A stretch of 64,000 bases of DNA from JAGXLC01 sp964585385 (GTDB lineage Bacteria > Bacteroidota > Bacteroidia > Bacteroidales > UBA12077), in NCBI GenBank assembly GCA_964585385.1, contig CAZPDP010000015.1:1-64000 (forward strand). Direction: 5' to 3'. Shown here piece by piece: positions 17,220 through 24,724 of this stretch. The position numbers and the translations under genes were made by a program. A model generated the notes under the pieces. The model made no database searches. It was not told the origin of the DNA and saw only the letters and a program-made list of their open reading frames with translations. Numbering within the stretch: position 1 is the first letter of the stretch; every line of letters starts with the position of its first letter.

Positions 17220-18066
17220 AACATTATTGAAAATAATTCTTTCTCTTACTGCTTTGATAATTGTTTTCCACAAAATCGATTTGGAAAGTGTTATACTACA
17301 AATCCGAGATTCCCGAATAGCATTTTTCCTTCCAGCGGTTGTATTCTTCGTAGTTTCAAAGATTATTTCCGCTCTTCGCCTCAATAAAATTTTTAAATCC
17401 TTTAATATAAAATTAAAACAAAAAACAAACCTGAAACTATACTGGAAGGGGATGTTCTATAATATTTTCCTGCCCGGGAGTATCAGTGGGGACCTATATA
17501 AAGCTTATTTTCTGAAAAGACATTATCAAAATAGATTTTCTGACTCATTCAGCGCAATTGTGGTTGACAGGGTGAACGGCGTAATTGTGTTATTAATGAT
17601 ATTGGTATTGCCATCCATATACCTCCTAAAGGAGATATATAACCTCATCATTCCCTTCGGAATCATTTTCATATTCATAATATTTTGTTATATAATTTAT
17701 CGTTACTTCAAGCACCTCTTTCCAAAAATTGGGACAATCAGCGGATATTCTTTACTTGTTCAGGTTGCACAACTAATTGCTGCTGGTTTTATACTATATG
17801 CTTTAAATGAAGAATTATCCATGGCAATGTTTAATTACCTGTTTGTTTTCCTGATAACTTCAATTGCTGCTGTACTACCTGTAACCTTTGGTGGAATGGG
17901 AGCACGGGAAATAACCTTTGTGTATCTTGCAAATCATTTTCAATATGATACTTCTCTGGCGGTAAGTTTAGCGCTGGTGTTTCAGTTGATTACTCTTTTT
18001 GTCAGCCTGGCAGGTGGCATTGTTACTCTTTCTGAGAAAGCAGATGATAACCGAGAGAGGAGCTAA
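17200..18066 (+). CDS. LPG-synthase TM-type (UPF0104) flippase-like membrane protein
   Basis: 288 residues, seven to eight helices, matching the membrane domain PF03706 of lysyl-phosphatidylglycerol synthases. Typical phrases are FYNIFLPGSISGDLYKAYFL and VLPVTFGGMGAREITFVYLA. Alone, without the MprF transferase domain, these proteins are thought to flip or help handle lipid-linked substrates. Its overlap with the GT2 gene and position at the end of the trio suggest that it flips the carrier-linked sugar. Start ATG 17200 is internal to the upstream gene. Confidence 0.85.
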   Translation: MKKSQLKTLLKIILSLTALIIVFHKIDLESVILQIRDSRIAFFLPAVVFFVVSKIISALRLNKIFKSFNIKLKQKTNLKLYWKGMFYNIFLPGSISGDLYKAYFLKRHYQNRFSDSFSAIVVDRVNGVIVLLMILVLPSIYLLKEIYNLIIPFGIIFIFIIFCYIIYRYFKHLFPKIGTISGYSLLVQVAQLIAAGFILYALNEELSMAMFNYLFVFLITSIAAVLPVTFGGMGAREITFVYLANHFQYDTSLAVSLALVFQLITLFVSLAGGIVTLSEKADDNRERS

Positions 18067-18205
18067 AACTAAAGTTCTCCTCCCAATTCAATAACCGTTT
18101 CTCTCTCTAAATTTTGTATATCGGTAACATCCGAAAGTACAAACACCTTAAAATTACAAGAAATCTGCTTCTGTATTATTGAGTTTCAAAGGAATTTAAT
18201 AATCA

Positions 18206-18256
18206 AAGGCTGTCCCAAAAGGAACACATGAAATTAAAATGCTTTTGAGACAGCTT
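18206..18256. repeat. Inverted repeat in the convergent gap 18067-18386
   Basis: AAGGCTGTCCCAAAAG (18206-18221) faces CTTTTGAGACAGCTT (18242-18256), an imperfect 15-base pair that folds into one long hairpin. The ends resemble terminal repeats of common insertion sequences and of the elements at 11243 and 56362. It could be a minimal relic of such an element or act as a bidirectional terminator between the converging genes. The rest of this 320-base gap shows nothing recognisable. Confidence 0.5.
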
Positions 18257-18386
18257 CTGCAACTAACCATTAGAAAAGAAGATTAGTAACGTTCCATATT
18301 TATTTTTCTCCTACTCCATGCGGTGGACCTTTTTCTATGGTTTGATACAGCTTATGATTACATAAATTGTTGAAATATGCAATCGT

Positions 18387-18824
18387 TTATTCCGGTCTGT
18401 TCATAACAGCTTTTTGGTCTTTAATTTTGCGTGCCAGCGACTGTATAGTCTGATTTTGGGCTAATTCAGCAAAGTCATCCCATATTTTCATAAATTCATT
18501 ATGAAGGGGACAAGGATATTTGTCATCGCAATATCTAAAACCAAATATGCAATGATTAAAAAAAGTTTCCCCTTCCATCAGACGGATAACTTCATACAGT
18601 CGGAGTTCTTCTTTTTGGGGGTCGAAATAAAATCCTCCCCCTCTCCCTTTTGCCGATTCAAGCAAACTATGCTTTGTAAAATTCTGTAAAATTTTTGCTG
18701 TAAAGTGCTCAGGAGCTTCTGCTTCATTGGCTATTTCCTTATAGCCGGGTCTACTTCCTTTCTCATTCTGAATATGGATATACACCAAAGCCCTTATGGC
18801 ATATTGTGTTGTTTTTGATAACAT
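18387..18824 (-). CDS. Rrf2-family iron-sulfur transcriptional regulator (NsrR-like)
   Basis: 145 residues starting MLSKTTQYAIRALVYIHIQN, the standard Rrf2 winged-helix opening. Three cysteines are arranged C-x6-C-x5-C (CIFGFRYCDDKYPC) after the dimerisation helix, where Rrf2 sensors bind an Fe-S cluster. Next to Ric and a nitric oxide reductase, an NO-sensing (NsrR-type) role is the natural reading. It lies 21 bases downstream of ric on the same strand and should be co-transcribed with it. The operator is probably in the shared divergent region at 19578-19694. Confidence 0.88.
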   Translation of the reverse strand: MLSKTTQYAIRALVYIHIQNEKGSRPGYKEIANEAEAPEHFTAKILQNFTKHSLLESAKGRGGGFYFDPQKEELRLYEVIRLMEGETFFNHCIFGFRYCDDKYPCPLHNEFMKIWDDFAELAQNQTIQSLARKIKDQKAVMNRPE

Positions 18825-18845
18825 AGTTGATTAAAGTTTAACAGT

Positions 18846-19577
18846 CTATTCACATTGAACAACTTCTTTTTCCAATTCCACCGCTTTTGAAAACAATATG
18901 TTATTCTCCAGGTGAATGTGCTTATGAAGGTCTGAATTGAATTCCTTTAGCCTTTCATAGGTTAATTTAAAGGTATTACATCCATCATCCGGGACTGTAA
19001 AATTATCTGTCATCTCTGCCAGCTCATCAAATCTTTCTCCTTCCCTAAGATGATCTTCCCGCATCTGTTTTATTGGATCGGAAACAATTCCAAAACAGGG
19101 AGCATAGATATACCGGCTCTCATTCTTTGCCTGAACCAATTGATCTATAACAGGAAATATTGATTTTTCTTCTTCCTTAAGATGATCTAATAATGCATCA
19201 GAAGCTTCAAAAAATTCCTTTTTTACGGTAAACAATTCGGGATGATTCTCTCCATGAACCTTACAAATTTTTTCCAGGTATTGCCTAATCGGTGTAATGT
19301 TCTCCCTTATATAGGAATGGTGTCTTTTTACAATATACTCGGCCAGTTCTGAAAGATTTAAGTTATTGATCCAAACCGTTTCACTGTCGTTTGTGTTCAT
19401 CACATTTTCCAGGTCCTTCTTTATGTACTCCGGAGGAATATCTTTCTCCTCGCATGCTTCATTTAATGTCTTGTCTCCTCCGCAACAAAAGTCTATATCA
19501 TAGTCTTCAAATATTTCTGCTGCCTTTAAGTTTTGGGAGACAATCTCGCTGATTTTTAAAGAATTGTAGTTATTCAT
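18846..19577 (-). CDS. ric: Ric/ScdA/YtfE-type di-iron Fe-S cluster repair protein
   Basis: 243 residues with two domains. The N-terminal ScdA domain (DUF542) has the signature DYDIDFCCGGDKTLNEAC. The C-terminal hemerythrin-like bundle contributes His and Glu ligands, seen in KRHHSYIRENI, LDHLKEEEKSIFP, MREDHLREG and LHKHIHLENNILF. The protein repairs Fe-S clusters damaged by nitric oxide or oxidants. It is transcribed away from the NO reductase gene across a 117-base shared promoter region, and with the Rrf2 gene. Length is normal for the family. Confidence 0.95.
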   Translation of the reverse strand: MNNYNSLKISEIVSQNLKAAEIFEDYDIDFCCGGDKTLNEACEEKDIPPEYIKKDLENVMNTNDSETVWINNLNLSELAEYIVKRHHSYIRENITPIRQYLEKICKVHGENHPELFTVKKEFFEASDALLDHLKEEEKSIFPVIDQLVQAKNESRYIYAPCFGIVSDPIKQMREDHLREGERFDELAEMTDNFTVPDDGCNTFKLTYERLKEFNSDLHKHIHLENNILFSKAVELEKEVVQCE

Positions 19578-19644
19578 AATAATAGATGTTTTAATTACAA
19601 AAATAATAAACTTTTAAGGATAAATAGACCTTTTTATCTTTTTA

Positions 19645-19665
19645 TACAAAAATTTTGTACATTTG
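19645..19665 (+). promoter_or_regulatory. Palindromic operator and -7 box before the nitric oxide reductase gene
   Basis: TACAAAAATTTTGTA (19645-19659) is a perfect 7+1+7 palindrome. Overlapping its right end, TACATTTG (19658-19665) fits the TAnnTTTG -7 element, 29 bases before the ATG. A repressor at the palindrome would block this promoter. The Rrf2 protein is the obvious candidate, though a CRP/Fnr-type regulator is also possible. A second inverted pair (GATAAA...TTTATC) lies at about 19618-19640, nearer the ric side. Confidence 0.55.
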
Positions 19666-19694
19666 TTTAAATAATCCCCTAAAAACAATTAAAT

Positions 19695-21941
19695 ATGAAA
19701 CACAAAAAACTTTGGATTGCGCTAATACTCGTAATCGTTGTATCTTTCGGAGTGTTACTTTTTTTTGGAAACCAAATCTATCGGAAAGCGCCACCTATAC
19801 CCGAAAAAGTTGTAAACGAAAAGGGTGAGGTGTTGTTCACCGGTAAGGAAATCAAAGATGGACAAAATGTCTGGCAGTCAATAGGTGGACATGAATTAGG
19901 GACAATATGGGGACACGGAGCCTATCAAGCTCCGGACTGGACTGCTGAAAGACTGCACAAAGAAGCTGTTTTTATGCTGAATCATTTAGCTGAAAAGGAA
20001 TACGGAAAAAAATTTGACCAACTAGATGACTCGCGGCAAGCTGCTTTAAAAGTTAAATTGCAGAATGACCTTCGAAAAAATACTTACAATAAAGAGACAG
20101 GTGTTCTTGCCATTTCTAACTCAAGAGCTGAGGCTTACAGGGATATAAGTAGCCATTACAAGAAATTGTTCATGGGACACCCGGATCTTCATCATCTCCG
20201 GGAAGCTTATAGTATGGCAGAAAACACCATTAAGGACGAAGACCGGATGAGGAAGATGAACAGCTTCTTTTTTTGGGCAAGCTGGGCTACTGTAACGGAG
20301 CGCCCCGGAAATGATGTAACTTATACGAACAACTGGCCTCCCGAGGAGCTTGTGGGAAATAAACCTTCAAGGCCTTTATTCATATGGACAGGATTCAGTG
20401 TGATTGTTCTTTTACTGGGCATTGGACTTTTATCATGGTACTACATTACACAAAAGAGAGAAGAAACCAGGGAGGAGATACCTTCCTCCAATCCGCTGAA
20501 AGACACCAAAATGACACCCTCCATGAAGGCTACTTTAAAATATTTTTATGTCGTCTCCGCCTTAATACTGGTGCAAATAATAATGGGTGTCATAACAGCA
20601 CACTACGGAGTTGAAGGACAGGGTTTCTATGGTATACCCCTTGCTGAGATTATGCCCTATTCCATTTCAAGAACCTGGCACATTCAGTTGGCTATTTTTT
20701 GGATTGCTACTGCCTGGCTGGCTACAGGTCTGTTCTTTGCGCCTGCCGTAAGTGGAAAAGAACCAAAGGTCCAGAAGTTTGGCGTGAACTTTCTTTTTAT
20801 TGCTCTATTAATCATTGTTTTAGGTTCTTTGGCCGGGCAATGGATGGGAGTAATGCAGAAATTAGGTTTGACTCAAAACTTCTGGATTGGTCATATGGGT
20901 TATGAGTACCTTGATTTAGGCAGATTCTGGCAAATTCTCCTGTTTATAGGCTTAATCCTCTGGCTGTTTCTGATGACACGGGCCTTGATCCCGGCTATGA
21001 AAAAACGCAGTGAAAATAGACAGTTGCTGTTGATGTTTATTATTGCCTCTGTTGCAATTGCTTTATTCTATGGCGCTGCCCTGATGTGGGGACAACAGAC
21101 CAATTTGGCCATTGCGGAATATTGGCGATGGTGGGTAGTACACTTGTGGGTTGAAGGATTTTTTGAAGTATTTGCTACCACCGTCATTGCCCTGATATTT
21201 GTCCGAATGCAATTAATAAACGTCCGGTTGGGAACAGCAGCGGTACTGTTTGCCACCATCATTTTCCTGAGTGGAGGAATCATAGGTACATTTCACCATT
21301 TGTATTTTACAGGAACACCAACAGCCGTATTGGCTTTTGGCGCCACATTCAGCGCCCTGGAAGTTGTACCCCTTGTATTGATTGGATACGAAGCATATCA
21401 CAATGTTAAACTGAGTCGTACAACAGATTGGGTAAAAGTTTATAAATGGCCGATCTATACTTTTATCGCTGTAGCATTCTGGAATTTCCTCGGTGCCGGC
21501 ATTTTTGGTTTCCTGATCAATCCTCCCATTGCTCTTTATTATATGCAGGGCCTGAATACCACGCCTGTACATGGTCACACTGCCCTCTTCGGTGTTTATG
21601 GTTTTCTGGCCATCGGGTTAATGTTGTTTGTATTGAGAGAAACAACATTAAATAAAACCTGGAAGGAAAAGCCCCTGAAATTCTACTTCTGGTCCATGAA
21701 TATCGGGTTGATTCTTATGGTTGTGTTAAGCATATTGCCCATTGGTCTGGCGCAAACATGGGCGAGTGTGGAAGAAGGTCTGTGGTATGCAAGGTCTGCT
21801 GAATTTATGCAGCAACCGGCTATTGAAACATTACGCTGGTTAAGATCCATTGGTGATACCATATTTGCAGCAGGAGCGCTTGTGCTTGTCTGGTTTGTAT
21901 TCGGAACCAAACTTGGCTGGTCGTTTAAAAAGACCTCATGA
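19695..21941 (+). CDS. norB: Quinol-dependent nitric oxide reductase (qNOR)
   Basis: 748 residues. The N-terminal extension contains GQNVWQSIGGHELGTIWGHG and AYQAPDWTAERLHKEA, diagnostic of single-subunit qNOR. The heme-copper core has the heme ligand in TWHIQLAIFWIATAW, the non-heme iron helix HLWVEGFFEVFATT, the HH pair in GTFHHLYFTGTP, and the paired ligands in HGHTALFGVYGFLAIG. The enzyme reduces 2 NO to N2O with electrons from quinol in the inner membrane. Without visible nitrite or N2O reductases nearby, and with ric and an Rrf2 regulator adjacent, its role is probably NO detoxification rather than full denitrification. Confidence 0.96.
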   Translation: MKHKKLWIALILVIVVSFGVLLFFGNQIYRKAPPIPEKVVNEKGEVLFTGKEIKDGQNVWQSIGGHELGTIWGHGAYQAPDWTAERLHKEAVFMLNHLAEKEYGKKFDQLDDSRQAALKVKLQNDLRKNTYNKETGVLAISNSRAEAYRDISSHYKKLFMGHPDLHHLREAYSMAENTIKDEDRMRKMNSFFFWASWATVTERPGNDVTYTNNWPPEELVGNKPSRPLFIWTGFSVIVLLLGIGLLSWYYITQKREETREEIPSSNPLKDTKMTPSMKATLKYFYVVSALILVQIIMGVITAHYGVEGQGFYGIPLAEIMPYSISRTWHIQLAIFWIATAWLATGLFFAPAVSGKEPKVQKFGVNFLFIALLIIVLGSLAGQWMGVMQKLGLTQNFWIGHMGYEYLDLGRFWQILLFIGLILWLFLMTRALIPAMKKRSENRQLLLMFIIASVAIALFYGAALMWGQQTNLAIAEYWRWWVVHLWVEGFFEVFATTVIALIFVRMQLINVRLGTAAVLFATIIFLSGGIIGTFHHLYFTGTPTAVLAFGATFSALEVVPLVLIGYEAYHNVKLSRTTDWVKVYKWPIYTFIAVAFWNFLGAGIFGFLINPPIALYYMQGLNTTPVHGHTALFGVYGFLAIGLMLFVLRETTLNKTWKEKPLKFYFWSMNIGLILMVVLSILPIGLAQTWASVEEGLWYARSAEFMQQPAIETLRWLRSIGDTIFAAGALVLVWFVFGTKLGWSFKKTS

Positions 21942-21959
21942 TTATACGTGTACTCAAAT

Positions 21960-21996
21960 AAATCCTTTCGTCCTGAGCCTTAGGATGAAAGGATTT
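21960..21996 (+). terminator. Stem-loop terminator after the NO reductase gene
   Basis: A 15-base arm (AAATCCTTTCGTCCT, 21960-21974) pairs with AGGATGAAAGGATTT (21982-21996) around a GAGCCTT loop, with one G-T wobble. It begins 19 bases after the stop codon. The T-rich tract after the stem is weak. Confidence 0.6.
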
Positions 21997-22111
21997 AAAT
22001 TATTAAACTTACTGTGAACTCAATATAAGATTAAAATGTATAGTTCTTGTATCCTGCTTCTTTTATTAAAAACTCCAGTAACTTAATTTTTACGAGATTC
22101 ATCAAAAAAAC

Positions 22112-22161
22112 TTGCATTATATTAAAAATTTTCCTTACTTTGTAAGTAAACATTTACTAAC
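22112..22161 (+). promoter_or_regulatory. Promoter with overlapping TetR-type operator 4 (cyclase/PycTM operon)
   Basis: TTG at 22112-22114, 20 bases, then TTACTTTG (22135-22142, one mismatch to TAnnTTTG). The palindrome GTAAGTAAACATTTACTAAC (22142-22161) starts on the last base of the -7 box, the same geometry as at 7438. It precedes the cyclase gene by 29 bases and should put the whole following operon under TetR control. Confidence 0.75.
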
Positions 22162-22190
22162 CTAATTTGTTGTTCTAACAAACCATAATA

Positions 22191-23537
22191 ATGACAGGGA
22201 AGAATAACATACAGAATGAGAAAATGAGTAATTCCATTGAAGAACATTTCAATGTTGAGTTATGGAGAAGTGAGCGTTTCCGTTCATTGATACTGACTGG
22301 GTTGTTGGGAATGGAAGCGCTGGTTTTGCTCATTATTTATGGATTCTATAAGGAACAGTATTTACAAGTATTTAAGAGTCACTTGGCAATATTTGCCATT
22401 TTAATTTTTGCTATTGTTATTATCATTTATGAGACGTTAATTCACTATTTAATCAAAAAAGGCAAGAAGTTTTTCTTTTTGAACCCCAAGTTTTTTGGAT
22501 ATTTCAACAGTTTCTCTGAAATAACATTGTTAAGTGTACTTTTGGTATTTATAGTAGAGTATACTGGTCAGATAACTATTCTGCAAGCTCCTGCCACCTT
22601 AACTTATTTTGTATTTATCGTACTTTCAACATTGCGGCTTAATTTTAAAATATCATTATTTACCGGATTCCTTGCAGCCGCAGAATTTATTGGAATTTCC
22701 GTTTATTACTCAACTACCCTGGACCAGGATTCTTCTGGAAGAATATTGGATCATTTGTCCGGTATGCAATATCTGGGGCAAGGTTTAATCATGATAATTA
22801 CAGGCATAGCTTCAGGTTTTGTAGCAGATCTTATAATAAGAAAATTACGAATATCCTACCACCACATAAGGGAGAAAAATGAGGTGATCAATCTTTTTGG
22901 ACAGCAAACATCGAAACAAATAGCCGCCAGCATTCTGAGAAAAAGGCATGAACTTTCTGGTACCAGGAAACAAGTTTGCATGATGTTTCTTGACATTCGC
23001 AATTTCACCCCTTTTGTTGAAACGCATCCTCCCGAACATGTGGTGGATTACCTCAACAATCTCTTTAGCTTCATGATTCGAATCGTTCAATCCCATTACG
23101 GTGTAATTAATCAGTTTCTGGGGGATGGTTTCATGGCTACATTCGGTGCACCTGTGTCCAGGGATAATATGGCCCATCATGCAGTATTGGCGGCTATGGA
23201 AATTCTCGAATATTTGAATAAAAAAGTCAGAGAAGGTATCATGCCTCCAACAAGACTTGGTATCGGGATGCATTATGGCGAAGCAGTAACGGGAAATATT
23301 GGCTCATCAATCCGAAAGCAATATTCTATAACGGGTAATGTGGTGATCATAGCTTCCAGAATTGAACAACTGAATAAAAAATATAACTCGCAGTTTCTTA
23401 TTTCAGAAGAAGTATTGCAACAATTGGGAGATGACACTAAATCAAAATTCAGTTTTATTGAGAAAACAGCTTTGAAAGGTAGTAAGAAGCTTATATCCCT
23501 TTATAAATACAACGAATCAAAATTGAAAAATCAATAA
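22191..23537 (+). CDS. Membrane-anchored class III nucleotidyl cyclase with altered base-selecting residues
   Basis: 448 residues: about six helices in residues 30-235, a short helical linker, then a class III cyclase domain (about 258-440). Both metal aspartates are present, D268 in MMFLDIRNFTPF and D312 in FLGDGFMATFG. The position that is normally the adenine-selecting Lys is Gln (Q308 in VINQFLGDG). In the next motif the usual G-D-x-V-N-x-A-x-R reads GNVVIIASR: N383 replaces the base-contacting Asp and I386 the transition-state Asn, while R390 remains. The product may therefore not be cAMP, or activity may be reduced. The next gene, 11 bases on, encodes a PycTM-type protein. An alternative start at ATG 22224 is possible. 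Confidence 0.88.
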   Translation: MTGKNNIQNEKMSNSIEEHFNVELWRSERFRSLILTGLLGMEALVLLIIYGFYKEQYLQVFKSHLAIFAILIFAIVIIIYETLIHYLIKKGKKFFFLNPKFFGYFNSFSEITLLSVLLVFIVEYTGQITILQAPATLTYFVFIVLSTLRLNFKISLFTGFLAAAEFIGISVYYSTTLDQDSSGRILDHLSGMQYLGQGLIMIITGIASGFVADLIIRKLRISYHHIREKNEVINLFGQQTSKQIAASILRKRHELSGTRKQVCMMFLDIRNFTPFVETHPPEHVVDYLNNLFSFMIRIVQSHYGVINQFLGDGFMATFGAPVSRDNMAHHAVLAAMEILEYLNKKVREGIMPPTRLGIGMHYGEAVTGNIGSSIRKQYSITGNVVIIASRIEQLNKKYNSQFLISEEVLQQLGDDTKSKFSFIEKTALKGSKKLISLYKYNESKLKNQ

Positions 23538-23548
23538 ATTCATAAATC

Positions 23549-24703
23549 ATGAGAATTACACCAGAAATAATTAATAAAACCGAGCAGCATGTCACAGACC
23601 TGCTGATCGAAAATACCTTACCTGAGTTTACATATCATACGATTGATCACACGAGGGAAGTTGTTTCCAATACAAAGCTCATCAGTTCCAAAGAAGGACT
23701 GACCGAAGAAGAGACAAGTATTTTGCTCGTTGCAGCCTGGTTCCATGATACTGGTTATATAATTAAGTATAAAGGACATGAAGAGGAAAGTGCAGAAATG
23801 GCAAAAAAGTTTCTAAAGGACCAGGGAATCGATAAGGAGTTAATCGAGCGGATTGTTAATACCATTTTGGCCACAACATTTCCCCATCAACCAAAGAATA
23901 AAATTGAGGAGGTGCTGTGTGACGCTGACTTCATGCACCTGGGAAGAAAAGATTATTTTGACTATGCAAAAAAGTTAAGAAAAGAACAGAAAAAAGTAGG
24001 TTTAAAAAATACGAAAAAATTGGATTTTGAGAAGAAATCTGTGAAAATGTTCATGAAACATTCTTTTCAAACGGATTTTGCCCAAAGAAAATTTAACAAG
24101 CAGAAAGAAGAAAATTTAAGATCGTTACAGGATAAAATCATTGAACGAAAAAAGGAGAAGAAAAAAAAGAAAAAGAACAATTTCTCGCGAGGAGTGGATA
24201 CCATGTTCAAATTAACTGCAAGAAACCAGATTAACCTGAGCTCTATTGCTGATAACAAATCAAACATCTTAATTTCTCTCAATGGTATCATCATCTCCCT
24301 GGGACTGGCGACATTAGTAAGTAAATTCCGGGAAGAGCCGGCTCTGATATTCCCTACAATTGTTTTCCTGGTTTTTAGTCTGTCGACCATTGTGTTGGCC
24401 ATTCTGTCTACGCGTCCAAATATTTCCCCGGGAAAATTCAAGCGGACGGATATTAACCGTAAATCCGTCAATCTGCTGTTTTTCGGCAATTTTTTTAAAA
24501 TGGATTTAAAAGATTATGAATGGGCAATAAACGAAATGATAAACGACGACCAATATCTATATTCAACAATGACAAAAGACCAATATTATCTGGGCAAAGT
24601 CCTGGCAAAAAAATACAAACTTTTGCGTTGGGCTTACAATGTGTTTATGGTTGGCCTGGTTGTTTCTGTTGTTTCATTTTTATTGGTCTTTCTGCCGGTC
24701 TAA
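23549..24703 (+). CDS. HD-domain protein with C-terminal PycTM (Pycsar effector-type) domain
   Basis: 384 residues. Residues 25-135 form an HD phosphohydrolase domain: H34 (YHTIDHTREV), H66-D67 (AAWFHDTGY), H77, and D125/D127 (CDADF). A very basic linker with nine lysines lies at about 200-210. Residues 218-384 match the Pycsar TM effector domain (DUF5706-type): RNQINLSSIADNKSNILISL, with three predicted helices at 240-259, 266-286 and 361-382. In Pycsar defence a pyrimidine cyclase activates such a membrane effector. Here the HD domain could bind or hydrolyse the nucleotide signal. Adjacency to a class III cyclase makes a signal-effector pair likely, but defence is unproven. Confidence 0.85.
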   Translation: MRITPEIINKTEQHVTDLLIENTLPEFTYHTIDHTREVVSNTKLISSKEGLTEEETSILLVAAWFHDTGYIIKYKGHEEESAEMAKKFLKDQGIDKELIERIVNTILATTFPHQPKNKIEEVLCDADFMHLGRKDYFDYAKKLRKEQKKVGLKNTKKLDFEKKSVKMFMKHSFQTDFAQRKFNKQKEENLRSLQDKIIERKKEKKKKKKNNFSRGVDTMFKLTARNQINLSSIADNKSNILISLNGIIISLGLATLVSKFREEPALIFPTIVFLVFSLSTIVLAILSTRPNISPGKFKRTDINRKSVNLLFFGNFFKMDLKDYEWAINEMINDDQYLYSTMTKDQYYLGKVLAKKYKLLRWAYNVFMVGLVVSVVSFLLVFLPV

Positions 24704-24724
24704 TTGTATAAAATTTAGAGTAAA

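Noticed and set aside
24067..24489. 140-codon open frame on the minus strand
   Set aside because: Antisense to the HD-PycTM gene; the poly-Phe run mirrors the Lys-rich linker.
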